From a virus: a stretch of 64,000 nt of DNA. The notes beneath the pieces were generated by a model. It saw nothing but the letters and a program-made list of their open reading frames with translations, was not told the origin of the DNA and ran no database searches. The stretch is from the IMG/VR virus record IMGVR_UViG_3300025000_000090, positions 1-64,000 of that record; one strand, given 5' to 3'. Position 1 is the stretch's first letter, and each line of letters opens with the position of its first letter. The translations under genes and the position numbers were made by a program. This document shows, piece by piece, positions 46,457-55,053 of the stretch.

Positions 46457-49400
46457 ATGGTATTTTGTCCACCTGTAGGAAGTTCTGAATTTAAAGAACT
46501 AGAGGGAATATTTGGAGAGAGATTAGCATATCTATTATGGCATAAGAATGGTGGACATCCACTTGAATTAGATTCGGATGGTAGTCCCAGTAAGTTATTT
46601 GAGGATATCAAAGCTAATCCAATGGTTAAGACTAGGGAGCAGGCTTTGAGAGTTAAGGCAAGGAGTTTCTTTATTAAGAAGGAGGGTAGTAAATCTCATG
46701 ATATATATTCAAAATTAGGAAATAAAACCGCATCTGAAAATGTAGTTATTAGCAAAACTCCTTGGAAATCTGGTATTCCAAATTCTATTGTGGCGATGAG
46801 AAGTGATACCAATTTGTATGGTAATCCATTTTCTCCACTAGAAGATACTACACAGAAAACAAATAAAGTAGATAAACCTAAAGATGCAGTAAATGCATTT
46901 ATTGATTGGTTAACTACAGATAAATATATTACAGTAGAACCTAAAAGAAGAGAGGCTTTATTAAATAAGTTAAAATCTGGAGAATTAAAGGGAAAAACTA
47001 TTGTATATTATAAAGAAGCTGAAGAACCAATGCATTCGACTGCTTTAGATTATTTGATTAATAAATATGATTGGAGCAACCAAACTCCAGACAATTTACT
47101 TGTAAATATAAATGATATTAGAATAAGTAAAGCTGATTTAACAAATAATAGATCAAACTTATATACTGATGATTTAATAACTCAAGAAGAATATGATAAG
47201 CTACCATTTAAAGATTATGGTGGGGCTAAAATAGAGACATTCAGGGATAAAAGTATGGCATTGATATATGCTGATAAATATGGTGCAAGTATATGGGATG
47301 TTGTTAAGAATGGTCACATTATGTATAAAGTGGTTATTTCGGCTCCAGCATCATATGTAGCCAATTTAGAAGTAAATAAAGAAAAAATCCCATTACACGT
47401 ACAGGAAATAATAGCAGCAAAGAGAAATAGAATATTAGCCTTTAAAAACAAATTGTCACAAAAGACACCTAGAGCAGCAGAAATAAAGGCTAATATCTCT
47501 TTGTTACAAGCACAGATTAAGAAGATTGAGGATGAGTATGATAATGATTCTTTAAGGAAGACTTTGTTCAATGATATTAAGACTATTGAAAACAATCTTA
47601 ATGCAGTTAGGGAAGAACTTAAAGATCCAAATCTTGATGATAAAAGTCTGAGAAATTTAATGGAAGTATTGATAGAAAATTCTTATAATACCAAAGGTTG
47701 GTTGTATATGTTTAATTCTATCAATGAAGAATTTACTGAGTTTAAGGATTCTATTAGGGATTTACAAGGGCCATTAAGTAAACAAAATGATTTATATCAT
47801 CATTTAATGGCTGATGTTTATTTAAGGTATATTAACCAAAAGACATATAGAAGTAATTTCTCAAGAGAGGATATTCTTGGAGCAGTTAAAGATATGTCTT
47901 CTGCTGATGCTAATTTCTACAGCATAGGAGAGTCGCACATTCATTTATTAGCTACAGTTGATGATTTACTAAAGGATGTTGCTAATAAGATAAATCAGGC
48001 CTATTTAAAGAGGTTTTCTGAAATTGATAAACGTAAGAATGATTTAAAGGTTTATACTGGTAAAAATGAAGAAGAGGTTTCCAAGATGTTTTTGCAATAT
48101 GATAAGGATGGTAATTGGACTGGTAACTATATAGGAAGATATAGTCAAGAATTCTTTAATGAAAGACAATCTAGAGCTGATAAGGCTAAAAAAGATGATA
48201 ATTGGAAACCATACTTTGATTGGGTTAAAAAAAATACAACTGAAATATCATATGCTGATCTAAAAAGGATTGAAAAATCTAATATGGAAGATCTTGAAAA
48301 ACTTCCAGAGGATTATAAATTGGGTGTATTTTCAAAGGAAGAAATTATTAAGCAGAAAAAGATGCTTGATAAATATAATGAGGCTAAACAAGCCCAAATA
48401 GATGCCATGTCTATTACTGGTAGATATTCTGATGGAGAGTTTATTGAGAAGAATGGTAAATCTATATATGTTAATGAACAGAAATCTGGTAATTTAAGGT
48501 TGGATGATGAATTCTATTTAGAATTAGACAATTGGGAACAACTTAATTCTCCATTTCTATATACAAAATCTAAAAATAGGAAAGAGAAAAAAGGTTATAA
48601 TTACATGGTAAACAATAAACCTAATGGAAATTGGATTGATCCTGCATATGCTAAAATTGAAAGTGATAAAACTCTTTATGAATTTTACAGATACATGAAG
48701 ACCACCTTCCATGAAAATAATGAGTATATGCCTTATTTTAATAACCTTCATGAGAATTATTTACCAGAAATAGAATTATCACTACTTGATAAGATTAAGA
48801 AGGCCGAGATGGCTGATAAATGGGGATTGCTAACTAATGACTTAAAGATAGCATTAACTGATGATGCCATTAAACAGGAAAATGGTAGATCTGTTATTGC
48901 CGGTAAGGAGATTAAAGGCATTCCAGTCCATACAATGGAAAATAAGCTACTTATAACAAATAAATCAAGCAATATATTTGAAGCACTACTTGAACATTCT
49001 AAGAATGCCTTTAATTATAAGTATAAGGCAGAAATTGAACCTATGGTTAATGCTGCTAGTGATTTATTAGAGGAAATTGAGGAAGTTCAAGAGATTGATA
49101 TTGATGGTAAACCGGTAAATAAAACTAAATTAGGACTCCCATATAAATCTAAAGGTAAATTAGTTGAAGCTAAAGCTGCTTTAAAACATGCTATTGATGG
49201 AACTGTTTATGGAGATTATAAGGAATCAGAAGGTAGGAGTTCTAAAGGATTTACTGTCATAGATGCATCTGGCAAGAAAATTGATAGGAAATTCTCAGCT
49301 AGTAATGCTGTAGATAATCTAAATTCATTTACTTTCAAATTACAGATGAGTTTTCCAAACGTAATTACCCCTACGGTGAATGCCGCCATGGGTATTGTAA

Positions 49401-50581
49401 CAGGCATGACTTATGCTGCTGGTGGTAAGGATATTTCTGAAAGAGAGATGGCAAAAGGTTTTGTTACAATGATGAGCATATCTTCACTTACATTTGGGGC
49501 TAAGACTAATGAAAAATTGGCTAAGAAAGTATATGCCTTCATGAGCAGACTTAATGTTATTGGAGATATCAAAGAAGGAACTACTGGTAAAAAGACTTTT
49601 GGTGAGGTGATTACCATATTACAGTCAAAAGCTGAATTCTTTAACCAAGGAGCTATAATGGTTGCATTATTAAAGACTCAGAAGCTTAAAGACAAAAACG
49701 GTAAACAAGTAACTGTTTTTGATGCATATAATGAAGTTGATGGTGAATTAGTATGGAATACTGAGTTAATGGGAGAACATAAGGAAGTTACTTCAGACAG
49801 AATATTTAGTGAAGACTTAAATCAAGTAAATATAACCTCATTAAGTCAATATGTTGATACTGTAAATAAATCAATCACTGGAGATTACAAAAATAGAATG
49901 ATGATTAAAAAGAAGGCTATGTGGAGGGCTGTTATGTTATATAAAACATGGATTCCACAAGCAATTAAACATAGGTTTGGTGCAGAAAAGTTTAATAAAG
50001 ACTTATTGGCTGAAGGAGGTGGTAGAGGTAGAACTACTAAAGGTAGATACTTATCATATGGTTCAGCTAAAGATATTGCGGGATTAGATGTTCCATTTAA
50101 GAAAGTTGTTGAAATTATGCTTAAAGGAATACTTTCTAAAAAAGCCTTTAGTGAGTTATCAGAGGTTGATAGAGTTAATTTAATGAGAAATCTTAGAGAA
50201 CTTGAATATATTGGTATGATTTGGGGAGCAATAGCTATATTACAAGCAATGTTTGGAGATGATGATGACGATAGTTGGGCATTGAAGATGGCAATTAATA
50301 CATTATCTAAGACACAAGCAGATATGATGTTCTTCTTAAATCCAAATAGTACGGGCCAAGTGTTTAAGAATGTAATACCATTAATGTCAACTGTAGGAGA
50401 TTTTGTTAGTGCCGTTGGATCTGTAGCTAAAACGGTTCAAGGTGAGGGTATATATGAGAATGGACCTTGGAAAGGATATTCAAAAACTGGAGTTGGAGTT
50501 ATGAGAATAGTTCCAGGAGCTTCAGGAAGTGTTAAAATGTGGAATTATGGAAGTAGGGTTTTTACCTATAATAACAACTAG
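46457..50581 (+). CDS. Giant virion-associated protein with an N-terminal DUF4326-like domain
   Basis: This 1374-residue protein is the last late gene. Residues 1-75 hold a segment recurrent in giant phage proteins (GGHPLELDSDGSPSKLFEDI and TREQALRVKARSFF). Residues about 105-215 resemble DUF4326: RSDTNLYGNPFSP, FIDWL, EPKRREALLNKL, LKGKTIVYYK and a Pro-Met-His-Ser-Thr-Ala-Leu-Asp segment. The middle is long charged helix. From about residue 960 to the end there are hydrophobic Gly/Ala segments (NAAMGIVTGMTYAAGG; YIGMIWGAIAILQAMFGDDD) and a disordered tail, as in ejection proteins that insert in the host envelope. A terminator follows 25 nt after its TAG. Confidence 0.55.
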   Translation: MVFCPPVGSSEFKELEGIFGERLAYLLWHKNGGHPLELDSDGSPSKLFEDIKANPMVKTREQALRVKARSFFIKKEGSKSHDIYSKLGNKTASENVVISKTPWKSGIPNSIVAMRSDTNLYGNPFSPLEDTTQKTNKVDKPKDAVNAFIDWLTTDKYITVEPKRREALLNKLKSGELKGKTIVYYKEAEEPMHSTALDYLINKYDWSNQTPDNLLVNINDIRISKADLTNNRSNLYTDDLITQEEYDKLPFKDYGGAKIETFRDKSMALIYADKYGASIWDVVKNGHIMYKVVISAPASYVANLEVNKEKIPLHVQEIIAAKRNRILAFKNKLSQKTPRAAEIKANISLLQAQIKKIEDEYDNDSLRKTLFNDIKTIENNLNAVREELKDPNLDDKSLRNLMEVLIENSYNTKGWLYMFNSINEEFTEFKDSIRDLQGPLSKQNDLYHHLMADVYLRYINQKTYRSNFSREDILGAVKDMSSADANFYSIGESHIHLLATVDDLLKDVANKINQAYLKRFSEIDKRKNDLKVYTGKNEEEVSKMFLQYDKDGNWTGNYIGRYSQEFFNERQSRADKAKKDDNWKPYFDWVKKNTTEISYADLKRIEKSNMEDLEKLPEDYKLGVFSKEEIIKQKKMLDKYNEAKQAQIDAMSITGRYSDGEFIEKNGKSIYVNEQKSGNLRLDDEFYLELDNWEQLNSPFLYTKSKNRKEKKGYNYMVNNKPNGNWIDPAYAKIESDKTLYEFYRYMKTTFHENNEYMPYFNNLHENYLPEIELSLLDKIKKAEMADKWGLLTNDLKIALTDDAIKQENGRSVIAGKEIKGIPVHTMENKLLITNKSSNIFEALLEHSKNAFNYKYKAEIEPMVNAASDLLEEIEEVQEIDIDGKPVNKTKLGLPYKSKGKLVEAKAALKHAIDGTVYGDYKESEGRSSKGFTVIDASGKKIDRKFSASNAVDNLNSFTFKLQMSFPNVITPTVNAAMGIVTGMTYAAGGKDISEREMAKGFVTMMSISSLTFGAKTNEKLAKKVYAFMSRLNVIGDIKEGTTGKKTFGEVITILQSKAEFFNQGAIMVALLKTQKLKDKNGKQVTVFDAYNEVDGELVWNTELMGEHKEVTSDRIFSEDLNQVNITSLSQYVDTVNKSITGDYKNRMMIKKKAMWRAVMLYKTWIPQAIKHRFGAEKFNKDLLAEGGGRGRTTKGRYLSYGSAKDIAGLDVPFKKVVEIMLKGILSKKAFSELSEVDRVNLMRNLRELEYIGMIWGAIAILQAMFGDDDDDSWALKMAINTLSKTQADMMFFLNPNSTGQVFKNVIPLMSTVGDFVSAVGSVAKTVQGEGIYENGPWKGYSKTGVGVMRIVPGASGSVKMWNYGSRVFTYNNN

Positions 50582-50605
50582 CCCAGTGCTGAAAAGGGGG
50601 TTAAA

Positions 50606-50635
50606 GGGGCTATCTTGACGATAGCTCCTTTTTTT
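50606..50635 (+). terminator. Intrinsic terminator between the convergent late and early operons
   Basis: GGGGCTATC (50606-50614) pairs with GATAGCTCC (50620-50628; one G:T pair) around TTGAC, followed by T-run 50629-50635. On the minus strand the hairpin is followed only by TTT, so it mainly stops late transcription before it enters the minus-strand genes. Confidence 0.85.
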
Positions 50636-50636
50636 A

Positions 50637-51086
50637 TTATCTACTTACTTTAATTACCGAATCTGGATAATCAATGCAAGCTTTTAAATATTCTTTAACG
50701 AAATTGACCAATCCATCATAATCACCCCATTTGTTTTCTGGATTATATTTTTTGTATTTCTTAGGATCGCTCTTTAACCTTGCTAAACCCTTAACTAAAC
50801 AAAGAATCAAATCTTTAGCATAAATCAATCCTATTTCTTCTGGTCTCCATAAAGCATAATATATTCCAGCCTTAGAAGCCATGATATTTAGATTATGAGT
50901 TATATTGTATTCAAAATCATACTCATCTTCTTTATATGAAATTCTTCCATCAGGTTTCCAGTTGGGATACATCTCCTTGGCTTCTTTAACGGTTAATTCT
51001 ACAGATTGACCATTTCTTCTTACATAAATTCCAGTTACAAACGGTTTTAATCTTGTAGTGCTTTTTAAATATACATTTAAACCCAT
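50637..51086 (-). CDS. Conserved phage protein, function unknown (149 aa)
   Basis: The last gene of the minus-strand block encodes 149 residues, with YNITHNLNIMASKAGIYYALWRPEE and a C-terminal KWGDYDGLVNFVKEYLKAC segment ending in VIKVSR. I recall this arrangement (NITHNL, LWRPEE, terminal VSR) from many small phage proteins, without a known role. It follows the next gene directly (start at 51086, the previous gene's stop at 51087). Confidence 0.6.
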   Translation of the reverse strand: MGLNVYLKSTTRLKPFVTGIYVRRNGQSVELTVKEAKEMYPNWKPDGRISYKEDEYDFEYNITHNLNIMASKAGIYYALWRPEEIGLIYAKDLILCLVKGLARLKSDPKKYKKYNPENKWGDYDGLVNFVKEYLKACIDYPDSVIKVSR

Positions 51087-51374
51087 CTAATCCTCCTTAA
51101 CTCTAAATCCATACATTAAATTATACCACATAAACCATTTATCCAAAGATTTCTTGGTTTTGCTATTAAAACTCATCAATTGTTGTCTAGCTTTTAAATT
51201 ATTTTTTAAATAATCTTTAACCCAAATTTCAAAAGAATTTTGCTGCTTAGTAGTCCAAGCGACATCTTGAAACCAACTTTGACTATCAAAATCAATGTTT
51301 TCAAATCTTACATTAGCAAATTTACATTGTTTTCTGATAACCTCTTCCATGTATTGTATGTTTGTCCAATCCAT
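51087..51374 (-). CDS. Conserved small phage protein with a VAWTTKQQ motif (95 aa)
   Basis: This 95-residue protein contains SWFQDVAWTTKQQNSFEIWV, followed by the basic helix KNNLKARQQLMSF and an aromatic C-terminus (FMWYNLMYGF). It looks like a small family seen in Bacteroidota phages, defined by a Trp-Thr-x-x-Gln turn and a C-terminal Tyr-Gly. The basic helices could bind nucleic acid; the function is unknown. Confidence 0.55.
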   Translation of the reverse strand: MDWTNIQYMEEVIRKQCKFANVRFENIDFDSQSWFQDVAWTTKQQNSFEIWVKDYLKNNLKARQQLMSFNSKTKKSLDKWFMWYNLMYGFRVKED

Positions 51375-51376
51375 AA

Positions 51377-51640
51377 TTAATCAAATTCAGAAACCTTCAA
51401 ATTACGATTTTCTAATCCGCATACTAAAGCATAATAAATATCTATTGGATATATAATAAATCCATCTTCATCGTCCTTCATACAAGTAATTCCCATCAAA
51501 GCGTCTTCATATTTTTCCATATTAATATCAGGAAATTTACTTAGTAAATCTTTTTGTTCTGATGCTATAAATCCCCAAGGATGTTTTGTCTTGTAATTAA
51601 ATACAAGTCTATGAATTTCATTTTTATTTATATTTTCCAT
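51377..51640 (-). CDS. Small acidic protein, function unknown (87 aa)
   Basis: The 87-residue product has KHPWGFIASEQKDLLSKFPDI, DALMGITCMKDDEDGFIIYP and a terminal ENRNLKVSEFD. This pattern of an N-terminal helix and an acidic centre recurs in early genes of related phages as I recall them. Its start overlaps the stop of the zinc-ribbon gene upstream by 13 nt. Confidence 0.5.
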   Translation of the reverse strand: MENINKNEIHRLVFNYKTKHPWGFIASEQKDLLSKFPDINMEKYEDALMGITCMKDDEDGFIIYPIDIYYALVCGLENRNLKVSEFD

Positions 51641-51843
51641 TCTACCACATTATTAATTTCTTCTTTGGTTCTTGCTATATATTCATAACAATTACTTGTT
51701 TTAGTTTGCCAATGAATACAGCCGCATATAGAGCATTTAAAGACATCAAATACTTCAATTGGATCATCTTCCTCATGTTGATATTTAAAGTCTTTAATTA
51801 GTTCTAAAGTACCTATATTTAAACAACATTTGCACTTATCCAT
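51628..51843 (-). CDS. Zinc-ribbon protein (71 aa)
   Basis: The 71-residue protein has CKCC near the N-terminus and CSICGC around residue 43, enough for one zinc ribbon, with an acidic linker (YQHEEDDPIEVF) between. Small zinc ribbons of this kind often bind nucleic acids or act as adaptors. No further assignment is possible. Confidence 0.6.
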   Translation of the reverse strand: MDKCKCCLNIGTLELIKDFKYQHEEDDPIEVFDVFKCSICGCIHWQTKTSNCYEYIARTKEEINNVVEWKI

Positions 51844-51860
51844 TTGCAGTCTTAACTATT

Positions 51861-52142
51861 TCATAATTTTGTATCATTATCTATTTCTTTGAATAATTGT
51901 TCTTTTAAATCCAAAATTGAAGATGCAACTACATAAACTTCATAATCTTCACCTTCAATAACTGGAAGAATTTGTGCAGATTCAACCATCCATCCCATAG
52001 GTTCAAGATTAGCTTTTGCATTTTCTACAGCTAAAGTTAATGTATTTTCAATAGCATCCTTTTGAGCTATTTTTATTAAAGAGACAACTTCGTCCCTACT
52101 AAGAAAAATTAAATCTTCTACTAATTGTTCAGCTTTTTTCAT
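51861..52142 (-). CDS. Small helical protein, MKKAE family (93 aa)
   Basis: The 93-residue protein begins MKKAEQLVEDLI and contains SRDEVVSLIKIAQKDAIENT, then YVVASSILDLKEQLFKEID. The same framework occurs in the product of 54418..54663 (MKKAEIII, INEVLRLIKQAQEYAI, DANSILSVADKLIKE), so the two look like paralogues. Function unknown. The start overlaps the stop of the upstream zinc-finger ORF by ATGA. Confidence 0.55.
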   Translation of the reverse strand: MKKAEQLVEDLIFLSRDEVVSLIKIAQKDAIENTLTLAVENAKANLEPMGWMVESAQILPVIEGEDYEVYVVASSILDLKEQLFKEIDNDTKL

Positions 52143-52309
52143 GTTGTATAATTATCATCATCTATAAATTCTGTGTGATTATTACAATCCCTACACCAAT
52201 TGTCTGTAATATCATCATCAGAACAAACATTCATTATTGTTTCATCATTTGGATCAATCCATGCTTTTTGTTCTATATTAATTCCATTACAGATTTTACA
52301 TCGTATCAT
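52139..52309 (-). CDS. Small zinc-ribbon protein (56 aa)
   Basis: A 56-residue ORF starts MIRCKICNG and ends with NWCRDCNNHTEFIDDDNYTT, so it has two CxxC pairs (residues 4/7 and 39/42) separated by an acidic loop that holds one further Cys. Its stop overlaps the next start (ATGA) and its start lies inside the upstream gene by 14 nt, as expected in this compact operon. It is likely a treble-clef or zinc-ribbon adaptor. Confidence 0.6.
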   Translation of the reverse strand: MIRCKICNGINIEQKAWIDPNDETIMNVCSDDDITDNWCRDCNNHTEFIDDDNYTT

Positions 52310-52520
52310 CTTCTAATTGTTTTAAGTGTTCATCAAATGACATAAACTGTGGTTCATCTTCTATTTGATCTGATATTACAGTATCACATCCAGCTAAGAA
52401 GCTTTGCCTACCAAAATCTTTCATAGCCTTAACTATATTTACGTATAGATAACTGTGATTTTGATGCAATGTGCCTTCTTTAATGTTATGCGATTCTAGG
52501 ATTTGTTTTATTGTTTTCAT
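52296..52520 (-). CDS. Small protein, function unknown (74 aa)
   Basis: The 74-residue protein is basic at its start (MKTIKQILESHNIKEGT) and acidic at its end (FDEHLKQLEDDTM). It is mostly helical and has one Cys. It lies 1 nt downstream of the MazG-like gene. No family recognised. Confidence 0.5.
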   Translation of the reverse strand: MKTIKQILESHNIKEGTLHQNHSYLYVNIVKAMKDFGRQSFLAGCDTVISDQIEDEPQFMSFDEHLKQLEDDTM

Positions 52521-52521
52521 A

Positions 52522-52809
52522 TTATACTATATTAAAGTGTAACCATTTGTTTATTCTTAGTAGTTTATTGTTCTTGTTGGCATTTATTGAAATTGCATCA
52601 ACATCGTTTCTTTCCAATATTTCAATAGTAGCTAATAAATCACCAATTTCTTTTTCCAAATTAACTCTGTTTGTTGTTTTAGTTTCATCAAATGGACTAT
52701 AATCATTAAACCCATGTCTAATTATTTTAGATATTATTTGTTGAACTTCGGCACATTCTTCAGAAACTATAATTAACCTTTCTAATTGGCTATCTGTTAT
52801 TTTATTCAT
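52522..52809 (-). CDS. MazG-like nucleotide pyrophosphohydrolase
   Basis: The 95-residue all-helical protein shows the MazG/NTP-pyrophosphatase pattern: SEECAEVQQIISKIIRHG (EExxE-type metal site) followed by NRVNLEKEIGDLLATIEIL (ExxD site). These enzymes hydrolyse nucleoside triphosphates, often damaged or signalling nucleotides; phage members may lower host stringent-response nucleotides or adjust dNTP pools. The length is normal for a single MazG unit. It overlaps the upstream gene by ATGA-type coupling (start 52809, upstream stop 52806). Confidence 0.75.
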   Translation of the reverse strand: MNKITDSQLERLIIVSEECAEVQQIISKIIRHGFNDYSPFDETKTTNRVNLEKEIGDLLATIEILERNDVDAISINANKNNKLLRINKWLHFNIV

Positions 52810-53426
52810 AATTTATCTTTTAAAAACTGTTCCAATGTTACAATTTTGTATTTGATTTTAGATTGGCCCTTTTTACCCCATTTACAGTCTCTTTTATAGA
52901 TTTCCAAGTCAACTACCTTTCTAGGTGTAAATGTAGCTTCAAATAAACTATTAGACCCATTGATTGGTGAAAAAGGTTTTATCTTTTGAATAAATATTTG
53001 TTTATCTTTAACCAATTGTTTTTGTTTTAATGGGAAACTAACCGAGCTACTTGTAGAGCTTTCACTCATCCCTTTAGTTTCAACAAATGTAGCTAATTTA
53101 TAACCATCTTCCTTTGCTAATCTAAATGGAATGGTTTTAGCTAATACTATTATTGGTATAGTTACATCAAGATAAAAAATATTTCTAGCTTTTTCTGTCC
53201 AAAATATGGTAAAATCAGCAGTTATAGAGCTTTTATGTAATAAGAATTCTTCTTTTTCAATTACTTTATTCTTTCCTTGAACTAAGTATTTCCTTGAATA
53301 TGGCTCACATAAATCAAAAGTGTTGGCTTCATAAAAATATTCTTTTATAAAGCCAGCAACTTCTAATTCTTTACAATATAAATGGAAATAAAACTCTATA
53401 TCACTTTTGAAATCTTCTCTAAGCAT
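52806..53426 (-). CDS. Putative PD-(D/E)XK nuclease
   Basis: The 206-residue protein has SSITADFTIFWT (possible catalytic Asp), a strand with FYLDVTIPIIV, and FVETKGM (ExK), the usual order in PD-(D/E)XK nucleases, including small phage resolvases and RecB-like enzymes. A Ser-rich linker (SESSTSSSVSF) follows. The C-terminus is basic (KRDCKWGKKGQSKIKYK), fitting DNA binding. The assignment rests on motif spacing only. It overlaps the DUF932 gene by 8 nt, so the two are likely co-translated. Confidence 0.5.
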   Translation of the reverse strand: MLREDFKSDIEFYFHLYCKELEVAGFIKEYFYEANTFDLCEPYSRKYLVQGKNKVIEKEEFLLHKSSITADFTIFWTEKARNIFYLDVTIPIIVLAKTIPFRLAKEDGYKLATFVETKGMSESSTSSSVSFPLKQKQLVKDKQIFIQKIKPFSPINGSNSLFEATFTPRKVVDLEIYKRDCKWGKKGQSKIKYKIVTLEQFLKDKL

Positions 53427-54240
53427 GAGACAATTCTAATTCCTTTATTAGATCAAAAGCTCTGGAATTAAAAACGGCTCCAGATCCTACCACATTCCCC
53501 AACGTAGGATATTTATTAGTTAATTCATGTGTAGAATATCTTGTAAATCCATTCAGAACTCCAAATAAATTTGAACCCATTTCATCAACCTCCCTATTCA
53601 TACATTGTTGAATAACTGCAACTTGATTAAGTTTCCTTGTTGAATTTTCCTCAGTAGAACTTAGTTTAGTTATTTTAGCAATTAATTCCTCAATCTCATC
53701 TCTATGAATACTAATTCCACTCCATTCATTAAAGGTAACATATAAATCATTAGTTTCTTTGAAGTAAACATCAATCCTTTTAAGTAATTCTTCAATTTTT
53801 ACATCCGCAGATGCGGTGTGTTTGATTCTATTAGTTTGACTTATCTGACTAAAGCTATTTAAACAACGAATCATTATTGTGGAAGTGCCTATAAATGAGC
53901 TAGTTGTGCCATCATAAGATGTACCAATTACCATATAATTCTTCATTGGAAATCCAGCTACCATGTTGCTAGAAGCATTATTCTTCAAATATCCTAATAT
54001 TACTCTACCATCTTTATATTCCTGATAAGTCTCAAAATCAAATCCAGATGATACTTGTAATCTATTTGTTATGTCTTTAAAATCTCTCACTGATAGTGGA
54101 TTGTAACCACTTTTCATAATTGATAATAATGTATTATCGTCTGATCTTGATAGCCCAAGATATTTGTCTGATTCTTTTATTCCAGCATCATTTTTGTACC
54201 ATATATTGCTCTTAACAATTTCAAAATTAATGTCTTTCAT
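53419..54240 (-). CDS. DUF932 (phage/plasmid-like TIGR03299-type) protein
   Basis: The 273-residue protein has the DUF932 pattern: RVILGYLKN, NYMVIGTSYDGTTSSFIGTS, IMIRCLNSFSQISQTNRIKH with a following TASADVKIEELL, and near the end LNGFTRYSTHELTN followed by VVGSGA. DUF932 proteins are common in phages and plasmids, beside replication and recombination genes; their biochemical role is not established. Length is normal. Confidence 0.72.
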   Translation of the reverse strand: MKDINFEIVKSNIWYKNDAGIKESDKYLGLSRSDDNTLLSIMKSGYNPLSVRDFKDITNRLQVSSGFDFETYQEYKDGRVILGYLKNNASSNMVAGFPMKNYMVIGTSYDGTTSSFIGTSTIMIRCLNSFSQISQTNRIKHTASADVKIEELLKRIDVYFKETNDLYVTFNEWSGISIHRDEIEELIAKITKLSSTEENSTRKLNQVAVIQQCMNREVDEMGSNLFGVLNGFTRYSTHELTNKYPTLGNVVGSGAVFNSRAFDLIKELELSHA

Positions 54241-54251
54241 TTTTAATTTTA

Positions 54252-54410
54252 TTATTTTTTAATACCAGTTTTTATTTTAATCCAATATTCATTATTACAA
54301 CTATTATAAGTATATAACCCCAACCATTTACTTGTACCAGCTTCATGTATTGTTCATAATTTTGGTGAGTTTGGGTAGGTTTTAATCAGTTTGTATCTTA
54401 GTTTTTCCAT
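54252..54410 (-). pseudogene. Small ORF interrupted by an in-frame TGA
   Basis: A 53-codon frame reads MEKLRYKLIKTYPNSPKL, then TGA (54354-54356), then TIHEAGTSKWLGLYTYNS and further to TAA. The start resembles short phage proteins with a YKLIK.YP.SP.LGTI pattern, in which Gly (GGA) would stand where TGA is, so a single G-to-T change explains it. The rest of the frame is intact and has a normal composition. Confidence 0.55.
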
Positions 54411-54417
54411 ATTTTGT

Positions 54418-54663
54418 TTATAATTCTTTAATTAGTTTATCTGCTACTGAAAGAATTGAATTTGCATCAATTATTGTATCGCAGTATTCTCTACCAGTAT
54501 TTCCTTCCCAAACCTCTTTCATTCTAGCTTGTTCTACACATTCTTTAACGGTTTCCCTAATAGCATATTCTTGTGCCTGTTTTATCAATCTCAATACTTC
54601 GTTAATAGGTATGAAAGATCCATCGTGTTCACAACCTATTATTATTATTTCAGCTTTTTTCAT
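54418..54663 (-). CDS. Small helical protein, MKKAE family (81 aa)
   Basis: I choose the ATG at 54661-54663 (MKKAEIIIIG) because the paralogue at 51861 starts the same way; a longer frame begins at 54705 inside the upstream gene. The 81-residue protein has INEVLRLIKQAQEYAIRETV and ends DANSILSVADKLIKEL. It contains two Cys residues and one His/Asp-rich turn (GCEHDGS). Function unknown. Confidence 0.55.
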   Translation of the reverse strand: MKKAEIIIIGCEHDGSFIPINEVLRLIKQAQEYAIRETVKECVEQARMKEVWEGNTGREYCDTIIDANSILSVADKLIKEL

Positions 54664-54880
54664 CCAAATAAGTTTTAAGTTCTTCAATTTTGCTTTGTAA
54701 ATCACAAGTATCTACAAGACTATAATCTAAATCTTCCAAAACACTAATTGCAAATTCTATCTTTTCTTTATCAGATTGTTTCATAATCCATTTCAACTTA
54801 GTAATGGGTTTTTTTGTTTTATTATAACTATCACATTGACCTATACCAAAGAATAATTCTTTTAATTCTTCTATATTCAT
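54650..54880 (-). CDS. Small acidic helical protein (76 aa)
   Basis: This 76-residue protein is coupled to the upstream gene (start 54880, upstream stop 54877; ATGA). Its C-terminal half (FAISVLEDLDYSLVDTCDL, then KIEELKTYLDEKS) is acidic helix. A downstream ATG within it (MKQSDKEKIE) is a possible alternative start. No family recognised. Confidence 0.45.
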   Translation of the reverse strand: MNIEELKELFFGIGQCDSYNKTKKPITKLKWIMKQSDKEKIEFAISVLEDLDYSLVDTCDLQSKIEELKTYLDEKS

Positions 54881-55053
54881 AATATACTTTTCTCTAAAAG
54901 TTCAAATAATTCTTGATTATTCCAGTCATTAGGTAAGTTTAAAATATCTGTATAAATCTCCCGCCTAGCTAATCTAATAGCTTCAATAACACTTTCTTGC
55001 GTTAAAGGTTCTCCCGAAAGTTCTTCTTCAAAAATTTCTTTTGCAGTTCTCAT
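54877..55053 (-). CDS. Small helical protein related to the MKKAE family (58 aa)
   Basis: I prefer the third ATG (55051-55053, MRTAKEIFEEEL), since the two earlier ones overlap the upstream gene further. The product is 58 residues with LTQESVIEAIRLARREIYTD, a helix that resembles the EVLRLIKQAQEYAI helix of two other genes in this operon. It is followed by NDWNNQELFELLEKS. Confidence 0.5.
   Translation of the reverse strand: MRTAKEIFEEELSGEPLTQESVIEAIRLARREIYTDILNLPNDWNNQELFELLEKSIL

Noticed and set aside
1-50581. Stop-codon reassignment, as known in some crAss-like phages
   Set aside because: Late genes end with TAA, TGA (22373, 22900, 25785) and TAG (5506, 8259, 13518, 30773, 34966, 45947, 50581), and large frames have no internal stops, so the standard code fits.
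50606-50635. Bidirectional terminator for both operons
   Set aside because: The minus-strand side has only three T after the hairpin, so I count it as a plus-strand terminator only.
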